Shown: positions 23,581-36,600 of the stretch, one piece after another | Layout: the number at the start of each line of letters is the position of its first letter | Numbering within the stretch: the first letter of the stretch is position 1 | NCBI GenBank assembly: GCA_022559845.1 | Contig: CM040126.1 | Coordinates: 146,142,064-146,206,063, forward strand | Source: Amorphophallus konjac | Lineage: Eukaryota; Streptophyta; Magnoliopsida; Alismatales; Araceae | Length of the DNA stretch: 64,000 bases | Direction: 5' to 3' | The notes under the pieces: generated by a model | Seen by the model: the letters and a program-made list of their open reading frames with translations, nothing else | The model's database searches: none | What the model was told of the DNA's origin: nothing | Made by a program: the position numbers and the translations under genes

Positions 23581-24141
23581 TTTATGATTTGGGGGACAGG
23601 AAAAAACCACGAGATAGGCTGTCAAGGGCTCCCGTCTCGTATCAATAAATACTTCGACTACTCGAGGTAGAACTCAGGGAGTAAGCACCAGAACTCAGTG
23701 TTCCCGGAGCGTGGCAGTGCCTTCGCAAATGTCATTGACAGATGAGATAACACTCCCACTGTCTCTGCGAAGTCGTAGTGGCCATAAGGCCGTCGCCCCG
23801 GGTTGAACGAAAGAAACGTAAACCGGAACTACCTAAATTCTAGATAGAATGACTGAAACCCACGGGCGAATATCAAGGGGGGGGGGTTGCAGACAAAACA
23901 GAGTACCGTAAAATTTCATCGTCGGTGTCTTACTGTGTCTCGCTCACCCAAAGAATGAACCAGAGGTCATGCCACATCTTTGACAGACTCTTGGCCTTCA
24001 TTTGAGACATCGACGAGTTGAGAGGATTTGCCACCCGTAGAGCATCAAAAAAAAAAAAGGGAACATAGTTAAAAGGAGATCAAAACCTCCGGCACAAGAT
24101 CATGCGAGAAATAGGCAAAGAGATAACAGGGAAAGAGAAAT
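23535..24141 (-). mobile_element. Detached LTR fragment of the element B family
   Basis: About 607 bases matching positions 26593-27197 of the adjacent 3' LTR of B almost base for base, then diverging at both ends. A 60-base spacer separates it from that LTR. The spacer ends CCAGCTT, the same seven bases that separate PBS and LTR in B (49903-49909). I infer a deleted neighbouring copy that shared or abutted this LTR. Confidence 0.75.
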
Positions 24142-24201
24142 GTGAAATGGATTTATGGCCTTTGACATCCAGACCAATCAAATAGGCACAAGATCCAGCT
24201 T

Positions 24202-27200
24202 TGTGGAACGATCTTTTTATAATAATTATTTATTTATATTTATTTATTGATTTATTTGATTGGTTTATTAGGCGTGCCAGTCACCGGAGTGACAATTTTA
24301 TTATGCGCTCGGTCTGACTTAGTCAGTCGATTGTGAAGTCCGTGTCGGGACCGGAAGTCCGTCATACCATAAAGGCTATGACGTTAATTACGCCCTTCCA
24401 AAGAAGAACAACCCTTGATTAATCGCCAAAGTAGAAGGATCCCAGGGGCAAAACCAATGTGATAGGTATGCTCATTCATTTGCAGGATAGAAGATGCATG
24501 CGATTATGCAAAACGAGATATGACATATTAATATACGGAATAAATCCGGCAGCATATCCCCTTATCTTAGACTATGCCAAGTGGGAATATAGGACATCCA
24601 TCCACGGAGTGCCGAGATGGACGCCAAAGGAAAGATGGGCGTAGCCCGAGATCCAAGAGGATCTAGATGCAACGGGACAATGTCCATTATCATGGTATTT
24701 ATTGATATCCCCTTAAGAAACTATTGGAGGACATGCAGTGGCAGAACTCCAAGAGTCAGCAGGGTTAGAAGAAAACATCGTGGTCAAACGGTATAATGTG
24801 GGAGTAAAACCCCATTAATTTATCTCCCTTAGACTTGGATGAAGAACTATGATTCCCCGTGATATGATAAAGGTTGACATGAAGGTTAATGAGGTTGGGA
24901 CATTAGGTTTAGACTGAGTTTAGGGCTCATTAAGGTTGCTGGGAAGTTGAGTGTTTGAATAGTAGATGGTATTGAGATGAACCGGCACGGAGGGGAGCCG
25001 TCGCGAAGATGAACCGGCGCGGTGGGGTCCCGGCGCGATGATGAACACGGGGGTATCAGCGCGGCAAGTGCCCGGCGTGACCTGAGTCTCGGTACACCCT
25101 TCATCCGGCGCGGAACCCGCGCCGGGAGAGGGCGGCGCCGAGAGGCTATACGGCACCGAGATGAGGGGTTTCTTTAGATTTGAAGGCTTTGTGAGGTTAT
25201 GGATATTGGTGGGTCCTATTGAGGGGATCTCTTGTGTTTAATCAGGGCTTCATGGGCTCTGGCGATGATGTTTAGGCAAGCTGAGAGGGGAGGATAAATT
25301 CATCCACAGAAGGTCTAGGGAGACCATGTGACAATCAACAGAAAATCTCATAATGATTATGTTCCCTTTTTCAGTGGGCAAAGGGCCATGAGATAGTCTG
25401 CCTCAGGTCTCTGCCACATAGCCGGGAGTTAATTCATCAGCTTAATGAAAACATCACACGATATAGCAAAGCAAGGATCGTGAATGAATTTCGGCAGCAT
25501 CTCCCCTTATTTTGGACTATGCCAAAAGGGGAGTATAGGACATCCATCTACGAGTGCCGAGATGGAAGCCAAAGGAAAGATGGGCGTAGCCCAAGATCCA
25601 GAAGGATCAGAAGTCAGCGGGATAGTGTCCACTCATGTCGGCGCCTCATTAATATTCTCCTAAAGGGACCAGTGGAGAACATGCAGTGGCAGAACTCCGT
25701 GTCCCGAAGGGGTGAAAGAAGGAGATCGGAAACCCGAATTGAAATAGATGTAGGGGTGAAACCCCATTAGTACAGCTCCTCAGATTCTCACAGAATTGGA
25801 CGTAAATGGCCCAACAGAATTGATCCATGAAATATGCATGTGTTTATTCTAGCATTCATATGTACATGTATACATATATATGGGGATGCATGCACCAATA
25901 AAGAAACTTGTGGGTAATGATGATTAATGGGCCATTTGGAAATTGATTAATGCATTAGTTTAATATGCATTCTTAGACATGAGAGGGCAGTGGGCTTTCA
26001 CGTAATGACCCTTCTATACACACATGCATATGATAATAAAGTTGATTTACGCCACAACATGCACCAACGTGATATGGTCATAGTTAATGGGTGAAGGCTC
26101 AAATGTTAGCGTAGCAAGCATATGTTAATTGAGATTAAGAAGTTGTTAATCATTATGCACATGCATGCAGTATGCAGGGGTTTTAAAAAAAGGACGTATG
26201 CCGGTTTGTGCATGGGCTTGGCAAGTGAGTTAATGGCTGCTCACGTGTAATCCTACAACAAGTGGGGCCATGCACTAATGAGTTTGGTTTATTCAAACAT
26301 GCCCTTCGTGGAGATAAATGCATCATATGGGAACAGCCATACGAGTAACCACTGCGTGCACACATGTGAAAAGGCGGGAGCTCACGTTCGGCGTGGAAAC
26401 AATGAAGGGGGATTCTCGGCGCGGGAGGTGGCTGCATGCCATCGGCGTGGGGGGTAATCAGCACAGGATCTGCGCCGAGAGCACTTGGCGCCGTGGTTAG
26501 TTGAAAAAGGGCTTTGGGGGCTGAGATTTTGGGGAAGATGCCGGACTTAGGCTCCTCTGAGCGAGCAGAAATCGTCAAGAGAACATAAACACCAGAACGG
26601 AGTCAGGCGAAATTACTATTATTATTATATATATATTTTTTATGATTTGGGGGACAGGAAAAAACCACGAGATAGGCTGTCTCGGGCTCCCGTCTCGTAT
26701 CAATAAATACTTCGACTACTCGAGGTAGAACTCAGGGAGTAAGCACCAGAACTCAGTGTTCCCGGAGTGTGGCAGTGCCTTCGCAAATGTCATTGACAGA
26801 TGAGATAACACTCCCACTGTCTCTACGAAGTCGTAGTGTCCATAAGGCCGTCGCCCCGGGTTGAACGAAAGAAACGTAAATCGGAACTACCTAAATTCTA
26901 GATAGAATGATTGAAACCCACGGGCGAATATCAAGGGGGGGTGTTGCAGATAAAACAGAGTACCGTAAAATTCCATCGTCGGTGTCTTACTATGTCTTGC
27001 TCACCCAAAGAATGAACCAAATGTCATGCCACATCTTTGACAGACTCTTGGCCTTCATTTGAGACATCGACGAGTTGAGAGGATTTGTCACCCGTAGAGC
27101 ATCAAAAAAAAAAAGGGAACATAGTTAAAAGGAGATCAAAACCTCCGGCACATGATCATGCTAGAAATAGGCAAAGAGATAACAGGGAAAGAGAAATACA

Positions 27201-27861
27201 CACACGGGGGAATACACAGACGGAACAGAGAAGATCAATAGATAACACCAATTGTATTTCATTCACTCGTTATCAAAATCTCATACATGGGATCGGGAAG
27301 ATAGCTTTAGAAGAAGAATTACATAAAGAAAAGAAAACGGGAGAGAGATAACTGTAGCCCAAGAGGGCCTTACACGGTGGGACACCCACCTTCACAGCAG
27401 AGGGAAACCCTCTCTTCCTTTACTGCTCTTTCGACGCACTGGTGGCTCTCTCTTTTCTTCTCTCTCCTTTCTTTCCTGGCTTCTTCCAATGCTTCCCCCA
27501 CCTCTATTGTTTCTTCTCCGGTTGATCGATTTCCCCCCTTCTTCATACACGCCGAAGGCGTGGTTATATAGAGGGCTGGCCCTCTTCTCTCGGCACGGGT
27601 CCTTCCCGGGGTGGTGGACAGTCGGCGCGCTCGACAGCAGAACTCTCGGCGCGCTCCTTCTTCAGTATGGGCTTCGACGTCCCTTTAAGCTTTGATATGG
27701 TATGGGTGCCTTTGTGGGCTTAATGGGCCCTTGTAGCCTCTCCGCCTCTTCCTCTATCCCTAGAAAATAAGGAATATAAGATGATTTAGTAGGAAAAATA
27801 TGTTGACATTATTTATATATATGTATATATTGTTATTTTATCATTTTTTTATGTGTCAACA
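24202..27861 (-). mobile_element. 3' LTR of element B (3660 bp)
   Basis: TGTGGAACGAT to GTGTCAACA in plus coordinates. It aligns along its length with 49910-55514 apart from the solo LTR there. It holds two copies of the shared LTR module (near 24540 and 25486), GGCGCG-type clusters (25020-25150, 26390-26500, 27590-27660) and pyrimidine-rich sequence at 27400-27540. Confidence 0.85.
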
Positions 27862-27875
27862 AATGCCCCCCACCC
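27862..27875 (-). other. Polypurine tract, element B
   Basis: The plus strand reads AATGCCCCCCACCC right after the LTR, i.e. GGGTGGGGGGCATT before the 3' LTR on the minus strand. Element H has the same tract at 58663-58676. Confidence 0.8.
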
Positions 27876-28320
27876 GTAGGTGGCGCGAATGAGGGACAGG
27901 TGAGCGGGGCCTACAGGTGAGACCCGTTTGAAAGCGTGTCTTTTTATTCATGCGAGCATGCAGGCATTCAACAGCAAACATAAGCTAGATATATGGAATA
28001 GCTCCCCTATATCGGGGATAGGACAAGGACAGCGCCTGTGACTCATATGCAGAGTACGGCTCACAAGGCACAACTAAGGGAGATGTGCATGCGCAGAGAG
28101 GACATCGCATAGAATATGTGCACAGCGTAAGCCATGATCTAAACCCAAGGCCACTTCTGCATAGTGTGATAGTGCAAGTATGTGAGCAGCGAATCCCCGA
28201 CGTAGGGATACGCAGATGTTCTAGATAACATTAGAGCATTGCTCTAGCATCTACACACACAGCTGGGGCTCTCAATTTTCGGTAGCTTCGCACAACCCCC
28301 TTTAGCTTATTCCCAGTTCC
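27876..28320. other. Element B 3' region, no gene seen
   Basis: Its first 30 bases match the matching place in element H (ACCCGTAGGTGGCG). The rest is unique sequence without a credible frame, where H has its antisense gene. Confidence 0.5.
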
Positions 28321-28760
28321 GGACTTCACCGTTCGGCGCGAGTCTCCTCATGTGTCTCAATGGGGATTCCCGGCTACTAAGATTCATCTTTTATACCAAT
28401 TTTATTACGGACTTCACCGTTTGGCGCGAGTCTCCTCATGTGTCTCAATGGGGATTCCCAGCTACTATGATTCATCATTTATAGTGGTTTTATTGTGGAC
28501 TTCACCGTTCGGCGTGAGTCTCCTCATGTGTCTCAATCGGGATTCCCGGCTACTAGGATTCATCATTTATAGTGGTTTTATTGCGGACTTCACCGTTCGG
28601 CACGAGTTTTCTCATATATGTCAATGGGGATTCCCGGCTACTAGGATTCATCTTTTATAGTGATTTTATTGTGGACTTCACCGTTCGACGCGAGTCTCCT
28701 CATGTGTCTCAGTGGAGATTCCCGGCTACTAGGATTCATCCTATCTATCGTCCTTCTTCT
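28321..28760. repeat. Tandem array T1, period 88 bp, five copies
   Basis: The phrase GGACTTCACCGTT starts at 28321, 28409, 28497, 28585 and 28673, exactly 88 bases apart. Each unit also carries GTCTCCTCATGTGTCTCAAT and a GATTCCCGGCTACTA phrase, with about 90% agreement between units. Confidence 0.9.
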
Positions 28761-29747
28761 TCCTTTTTTTTTAACTTGAGGGAAGGCAGCTTTTTCCTCA
28801 TGATTACCCCTCATGTCAGTACAGAAGTTAGAGCACACATATAGTGTGAGGAAGAACCTTCTAGCATCCCTATGATAAGAGACCGCTGAACACATTGTGG
28901 TGCAAAGTGCGGGAGTTTTGCTTTGGGTGTATCTCACGAGTTGCGTTAGCGACATATCTATGACTTTTCCACTAGACGCATGCACTCAGCCAATATTGAC
29001 TTTTCATCCCTTAGTGTATGACGTGGCGCACACATGCTTAGAATCAGACAGTTTTATTTAGCAAGGAGATGTGGTCCTAGAAAATTGAAGGAGGTGTATT
29101 ATCTTATAGTGTAAGCAAGCATGCAAGCATGGCCAACAATCACCCAAAAATTTGAAAGCAAGTAATTTTTCCTTTCTTTTTCTTTCTCTTTTTTTATATT
29201 ATTTTATATGTATGCATATATGTATATGTCACTATATATCCATTTATTTGTTCAAGCGCCTGATGCGAATACCTACAGGTTAGTTATTCAAAAGCCAGCA
29301 GAATTGATAACAAAATAATGGAAAAGGGCTTTATGCAGCAAGTCCTGGCGGGACGAAGAGGGTTGGTACTGGCCAACGAGAGCCGTTTTATTCAGATGAT
29401 GGACCTGGATTTAAGTGGAGTGGTAGGCCTCAACAGGGTGCCTTGGCCAAGGACGGGCAGCGGGTTTGACAGGGAGTCTAACCCGAATATAGAAAGTGGA
29501 CTATAGAAGTCAACAGTTGGCAAGGGAAGCGGGCTATGACAGCCGAAAGATAACATGGCAAGCAGGCTATAAAAGCTAGGAGATAATGGGAGAATAGGAT
29601 ATGCAGACCTAGCGATAGCAGGGAAGTAGGCTTCAAGGGGAGCCCAAGTCATTGAGTTGTAGCAATCATCACGGTGGGACATGATGGTCATTGCTGAAGT
29701 AGGCTTAAGCCACAAGGGTAGCGAGACAATGGGCTTGAGGAGATGCT
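28761..29747. other. Non-coding interval in element B
   Basis: Unique AT-rich sequence between arrays T1 and T2, with a poly-T stretch near 28765 and a TATAT-rich stretch near 29205-29240. No credible coding frame. Confidence 0.5.
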
Positions 29748-30402
29748 GGCCGACCTTGCCGATGATGACAAGGGCCATGAGTAGGTTGACCGATCTCGCC
29801 GATGGTGACAAGGACCGAAAAGGGTAGACGGTCTTGCCGATGGTGTCAAGGACCGAAAAGGGTAGACGGTCTTGTCGATGGTGACAAGGACCGGAAAGGG
29901 TAGCGACCGATCTTGCCGATGGTGACAAGGGTCGAAAAGGTAGGCGGTCTTGTCGATGGTGACAAGGACTGAAAAGGGTAGACGGTCTTGCCGATGGTGA
30001 CAAGGACCGGAAAGGGTAGCGACCGATCTTGCCGATGGTGACAAGGGTCGAAAAGGTAGATGGTCTTGCCGATGGTGACAAGGACTGAAAAGGGTAGACG
30101 GTCTTGCCGATGGTGACAAGGACTGAAAAGGGTAGACGGTCTTGCCGATGGTGACAAGGACCGGAAAGGGTAGCGACCGATCTTGCCAATGGTGACAAGG
30201 GTCGAAAAGGTAGACGGTCTTGCCGATGGTGACAAGGACCGAAAAGGGTAGACGGTCTTACCGATGGTGACAAGGACCGGAAAGGTTAGCGACCGATCTT
30301 GCCGATGGTGACAAGGGTCGAAAAGGTAGACGGTCTTGCCGATGGTGACAAGGACCGAACATGGTAGACGGTCTTGCCGATGGTGACAAGGACCGAAAAG
30401 TG
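29748..30402. repeat. Tandem array T2, period about 38 bp
   Basis: About 17 copies of a unit with the core CTTGCCGATGGTGACAAGG, linked by GACCGAAAAGGGTAGACGGT-type spacers. Two spacer variants (GTAGACGGTC and GTAGCGACCGATC) alternate in a higher-order pattern. Long minus-strand frames across it are translations of the repeat, not genes. Confidence 0.9.
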
Positions 30403-30409
30403 ATGATAG

Positions 30410-31190
30410 CAGGCCGTGGGGGCCAGGGTAACAGGTTAAAAGAGCCAGAGGTAGCAAGCCGTAAAGCTAGGATCAGCTGACTATAAGGTCTGGAAACATA
30501 AAACTATATGAGCCAAAGATAGCAGGATATAGGAGCTAATAACAGCATGCTTTAAGAGCCAGAATAGCAGGTCGTAGAAGCAAGGAATAGCAGGCTACGA
30601 GAGCCAGAGGCAGCATGCTATAAGAGCCAGGATAGCAGGCTGTAGAAGCCAAGAATAGCAGGCTATAAGAGCCAGGATAGCAGGCTACAGAAGCCAGGAA
30701 TAGCAGGCTACGAGAGCCAAAGACAGCAGGCTATAAAAGCCAAGATAGCAGGCCGTAGAAGCCAGGAATAGTAGGCTACGAGAGCCAGAGGTAGCAGGCT
30801 ATAAGAGCCAGGATAGCAGGCTGTAGAAGCCAGGAATAGCAGGCTATAAGAGCCAGAGACAGCGGGCTATAAGAGCCAGGATAGCAGGCTGCAGAAGCCA
30901 GGAATAGCAGGCTACGAGAGCCAGAGATAGCAGGCTATAAGAGCCAGGATAGCAGGCTGTAGAAGTCAGGAATAGCAGGCTATAAGAACCAGAGACAGCA
31001 GGCTATAAGAGCTAGGATAGCAGGCTACAAAAGCCAGGAATAGCAGGCCACGAGAGCCAGAGACAGCAGGCTATAAGAGCCAAGATAGTAGGCCATGAGA
31101 GCTAGAGATAGCAAGCTGCGAGAGCTAGATATAGCAGGCTACGAGAGCCAAAAAGTAGCAGAGATAGCATGCTGCGAAAGCCATAGAGCA
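30410..31190. repeat. Tandem array T3, period about 29 bp
   Basis: Some two dozen units of the type AGCCAGGATAGCAGGCT plus a short variable tail (GTAGA, ATAAG, ACGAG). Tails alternate, so a double-length unit is also visible. It follows T2 almost directly. Confidence 0.88.
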
Positions 31191-31199
31191 GTAAGGAAT

Positions 31200-32290
31200 C
31201 GGGCTTGTGAAAGCTGAAAGGTAGTTTAGCCGAATTATATGGTTGCGGGTCTTAGCCGAAGAGGCTAAGCCAAAATGTAAGATAGTTGAAACGTGGGATA
31301 GCGAGCTTTAGCCAAGATAGCTGAAAGACATGATAGCGAGCTTTGGCTAAGCCGAGAGATAAGATAGCTGAGGTGTAAGGTAGCAAGTTTGGCCAGAATG
31401 GCTAAGCCGAAAGATAGGATAGTGGTCACATGCTGTAGGGAAGCTGGCTTCCAAGCCGACATCTAGGAGGATGGAAAGTGAGTTGAAATTGAGGAGAGGG
31501 ACTGAATAGTCACAATCAAGGGAAGCGGGCTTCGACGACATGTCTAGGCCGTTGTATTGCATTGATTATCGCAATGGAACAGGTAGATGAGTTCTGATAG
31601 TAAGCTTTGGCCTGAAATTGCTAAGCCGATGGATGAAGTAGTTGGAAATTGTAATAGCATCTTTGGCTGGAATGGCTAAGCCGAAAGATAGAATGGTCAA
31701 AAATTTTGATAGCAGCTTTGGCCGGAATGGCTAAGTCGACAGATAGAGCAGTTGAAAATCATGATAGTGGCTTTGGCTGGAATGGCTAAGCCGAAAGCTA
31801 GAATAGTTGAAATTATGATAGCAGCTTCGGCCGGAATGGCTAAGCCGAAAGATAGAATGACCGAAAATTATGATAGCAGCTTTGGCCAGAATGGCTAAGC
31901 CGAAAGATAGAATGGCCGAAAATTATGACAACAGCTTTGACCAGAATAGCTAAACCGAAAGAGGAGATAGCTGACGAATTGTAATAGCGACTTTGGCCGG
32001 GATGGCTGAGCCGGAGGGAGAGATAATTAACAAATTGTGATAGCGGTTTTAACCTGATGATGGAATGGCTGAAAATGTATAATAGCGACTTCGACTGTCA
32101 TGGCTGAGTCGGGGAATAAAATAGCTGGAAGTTGTGAGATATATGGTAGTGGGCTTCAGCCGAGGTGGATGAGCCAAAAAAATGAGATACTTGAAATACA
32201 TGATAGGGTGTTGGGCTCGCCAACAAGGATAGCTGGCTTCGACTGGATGTCAAAGGCCAGAAGATGGGATAGCGAATTCTGGTAGGATGT
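31200..32290. repeat. Tandem array T4, period about 55-60 bp
   Basis: Units of the type GAATGGCTAAGCCGAAAGAT and GATAGCAGCTTTGGCC, clearest at 31600-31990 and more degenerate towards both ends. Unrelated in sequence to T3 except for short TAGCAG words. Confidence 0.8.
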
Positions 32291-32299
32291 CGGACTTGG

Positions 32300-32700
32300 A
32301 AGCAATCTGGAATTGATGTTGCCTTGACGGACTATCGGAGACAACCCATACATCTGACCCAGACGGGAGATCTGTGTCAAAGGTAGAATCTAGATGCCAA
32401 CTTGACAATATGTCGGAGCTGACAAACCTTGCTCAGACGGTAGGTCCAGGACAAGGGTAGAATACAGACGTCGACCCGACGAGATGTCGGAATCAACAAA
32501 CCTTGCTCGGACGGCGTGTCTGGGGCAAGGGCAGAATATAGACATCAACCCGACGAGATATCGGAGTCAACAAACCTTGTTCAGACGGGAGGTCTGAAAC
32601 AAGGGCAGAATATATAAGTGGCCATTAACTCGACAGAACGTCGAAATCAAGCAACTCAGCGAAGACGTGGGGTCTAGGCCAAGGGTAAAACCTAGCCGAC
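32300..32700. repeat. Tandem array T5, period about 75 bp
   Basis: Four or five units containing CAACAAACCTTGCTCGGACG, GGTCTGGGGCAAGGGCAGAAT-like and CGACGAGATGTCGGA phrases. Degenerate on the left. Confidence 0.75.
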
Positions 32701-32839
32701 TGACGAGGGCTAAGAATGGTACCCTCCAAAAGTACTCCTGGTATAGACTAGCCCATAGTGCAGGATGTGTTGTCCGGTGGGACTATTGATGGATTTGACT
32801 ATGTTGTTATAGCGTCGGTGGGGCTATGGATTAACATCT

Positions 32840-33699
32840 GAGAGCTCGGCCAAGGCGGGGTGCCTTGAGCCAGAGGGAAAAGGTTTATGGGCGTAGCCTG
32901 GTGGAAATACTTAAGAGCTCGATGCGGACGGAGTGCCTTCCACCGAGGAAAAGCTTATGGACTCAGGTCGGTGGGGCATGATGGGCAAAGTCTAAGAGCT
33001 CGGCGAGGGCAGAGTGCCATTAGACCAGGGCGGAGGTAGCTCGATCCAGGCGGAGTGCCACTAGACCAAGGTAAAGGTAGCTCGGTTAGGACAGAGTGCC
33101 ACTAGACCAAGGTGGATAGAGTTCAGCCAGGGCAGAGCGCCACTAGACTAAGGGTAGGTATAGAGCCCGGTCAGGGTGAAATGCCGCTGGACCAAGGGTA
33201 GGTAGAACTTAGCTAGGGCGAAGTGTCACTAGACTAAGGCAGATGGAACTTAGCTAGGACAGAGTGCCACTAGACTAAGGTAAATAGAACTTAGCTAGGG
33301 CGGAGTGCCACTAGACTAAGACAGGTAAAACTTAGCTAGGGTAGAGTGCCACTAGACTAAGGCAAGGTAGAGCTCGGCCAGAGCGGAATGCCACTAGACC
33401 AAGGTATGTAGAACTTAGCTAGGGCGGAGTGCCACTACACTAAGGGTATGTATAGCTCGGCCAGGGCGGAATGCCACTAGACCAAGGTATGTAGAACTTA
33501 GCTAGGGTGGAGTGTCACTAGACTAAGGGTATGTATAGCTTGGTCAGGGCGGAATGCCACTAGGCCAAGGTGGGTAGAACTTAGCTAGGGCGGAGTGCCA
33601 CCAGGCTAAGGCAGGTAGAGCTCGGCCAGGGTGGAATGCCACTAGACCAAGGGTAGGTATAACTTAGCTACGGCGGAGTGCCACTAAACTAAGGTGGGT
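32840..33699. repeat. Tandem array T6, left part, period about 42 bp
   Basis: Units built from AGGGCGGAATGCCACTAGAC, CAAGG(T)AGGTA and GCTCGGCC or ACTTAGCT. Two unit types alternate (CTCGGCCAGGG and CTTAGCTAGGG). The array is cut at 33699 by element E and resumes at 43384. Confidence 0.92.
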
Positions 33700-36600
33700 T
33701 GTAAAGCCCCAAAATTATATATATATATAAGTATTTCCTAGGTTATTTAATACTTTTCTAGAAATTATAAAAGAGTTAAAGGAATTTATAAAGGATTTAT
33801 TTGAATAATAAGTCATTATAAGGCCAAATAGTGTTAATCAATTAACCCAACCCACTTAATTAAGATCCAAAATGTTTTAAACCAAGCCCATTAAGTTTGG
33901 CCCACATTCTAGAAGGTAATTAAGCTTATCCACGGATTTTTGGGATAAATACAAATTATATACATAGATAAATATTTAGATAATGATTAAAAGAGTTTTA
34001 ATATTTTAAAAGCCCTAACTACGAAGACTGTAACGGTCTATCGCGAGACCGTCACAGCCAAGTGACGCAGGGTCACTCGACCGTTACACGCCTGTCAATT
34101 CCTTGAAGAAAGGAACTCGTGAAAAGATTGGAACTTGATGCTCCTATCCACTATGGATCGAATGAGAAGACTCATAATAACTCTAAGGACTCTTAGGGAT
34201 AAGGATTTAGTGGAATAAGGACTCTAGAATCGATCTAATTCTCAAACCCTAACGTAAACTCTATAAGTAGGGCATAGTTTTGAACTGTGCGACCCTTACT
34301 TTTGGGACGTAAAGAAGGAAGTTAAGAAGTCATTATTTTAGGTAAGTTGTTTTGAAGTTTTTGTTTATTATACTTTAGACTAACTCCCCTCCGAATTTCA
34401 CATCCTTAGGTCAACAGGACGTGGGGTTAGAGCCCAAGGAAGTAGCTGGAGAAGTCACAAAGGAAGGTGAAGAACTAGGGCTGAATTCTCAACCAAATCC
34501 AGAAACTTCAACCGAAGAAAGAGGTAGGTTATCTCATGAATGACAAAAAGAGCTTTATAGGATTAAGAGCCTCTGGTTTAATTGAACCTCATGCATGCTA
34601 GATCATTGATTTCATGTCTTATTAGTTATATGTATTGCATGCACCTCCTAGCCCTAATAGAGAAATTAAAACATAATCGCTCATCTACCCACAATTACCT
34701 ATGCATATAGATAACCTAGACATCATCATCATGCTTAGAATATGTTGATTTCCAGACATGATGTGAGTTAATCTCTTAGTCTCCATGTTAGTTTTCTGTA
34801 GCAGATGATGTAACGCACTAGGCTAAGACCGTCATTTTCAAATAACGGCCTCAGATAGACCGTTATACACTCTGTGTACTGCATTTTTCGCTGTTGATAA
34901 TAACGCGCTTGGACAGACGCGTTTCTTTCATGTAACGGCCCTCTACTGACCGTCACTTTCACTGTGACGCCCCCTCACAAGACCGTTGCATCCGGTGTTT
35001 TGTCAACCCTAGACAGACTATGACTTGCCACTATTACATATGATTATGCCTAGATATCTAAGTTTGCAACCTGATTTCATGTTTTTAAGGTTGTTTAATT
35101 GTTCATAATAGGCATTGCCTGATTGATATCTTATTCTACTTTGATCTATGCTAATTTCATGAACCTAAATTCTATAGTTTTGTACTATAAAGCATGACTT
35201 TTAAAAGCATGGTATTGACGGAGTTTCACCACGGTTTTCACCTTGATTATACATGTCTCTCGCTGTCAATAGAGTCAATTCTATAAGTACATGGCACTTA
35301 CTCCGGTATGATGTCATTAGTTCACACATTGCACTATAGGAACACTATCTTGGACATGAGGACCTCTCTATTGGATATTCCTTCCAATGGACTAGGAAAT
35401 CATTGTTTCAAGGCCTCCGTAAATCTCCGCGAGCCTGGGATTCCCACTAGGACGCCGAGTTGGTTGTACCAATAAAAGCCCATTAATTAGATTACACTAT
35501 CGAGTTTCTGATTCTTGAAAAATAACGGCCCTGGACTGGACCGTCAGGCCAAGTAACGGCCCAGTTCCAGACCGTCGCATTCCTCTGAGTCTATCTTTAT
35601 CTTTCTGGACTCTGGTCATTGTAACGGCCCAGCATGGACGCATTACATAATGTAACGGCCCAGACCCTGACCGTTACATACCTTGTATATGTTAACCCAA
35701 GGATTGACCAAGGGTTAATATTCCAATGATTCTAGACTTATCTTGATGATCTAGAACTTATCATATTGCTTAAATTGACGTAAGATAACGAATGAGAGTT
35801 AAGAAAAGTACCGTTATGCTGCCGATTTGTTCCAAGAGCATAGCCTTGTTTAAATCATTCTTGACTCATATGTTCATACATTGAAGCATTCGTTCATTGG
35901 TTATTGTTATCATGAGATTATTGAAATTGCTAAATTCTTGGCCTTAACTTACTGTTACATGCGTGGAAGTAGCTTAATTTATAACTGAAGATGCGATCGA
36001 GCACTGATTATGTTCAAGGGCACTATGCTAGTCCCCTCGGCTGATTGTCGGAAACATACTATTTTATAAACCATGGGGTATGATGCTACTAGCGTCGCAT
36101 TGCGCTGTGAGTACTATTTCTATAAATAAGTGAAGATCCACGGCACAACATGACATTCTTGCTTGATATTCCACAGAAATTCACGAAGCACTTGCTCTTA
36201 AGCATAAGATGCTAAAGTGAGGAATATGTGGCTTGCTAGTACAAACTCGTTACATTCTTGTTCATGGAAGGCCAATATCATGTTCTTGTTATATTCTTGC
36301 TAGTTCATTCTTGATCATTCTATCTTACCTGGTTATCTTGTTTCTATTGATTTGGTCGCATGATTGATTCACATTGCATGATTTTACCTAATTCTCTAGA
36401 GCAAAAATGCTAATTACTTTAATCATGCCTTCATGTTGATACGAAGATACCTACTGGGCAAGTGTGCTCATGACCTATTATTTAATGATTTTCAGGAGAT
36501 GGGTATAGTTCGCATTCGGATTCGGGTGATTCGAGCAGCGGGTCCGAGAGTGACTAAGAGTTATCCTGATAAGAGAGAAGACTTAGGCAGTTTCAAGTGT

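Noticed and set aside
29392..30457. Long minus-strand open frames (200-290 codons) with repeated VTIGKTVYPF-type residues
   Set aside because: They are translations of the 38-bp array T2 in several frames; the array has no codon structure or conserved start.
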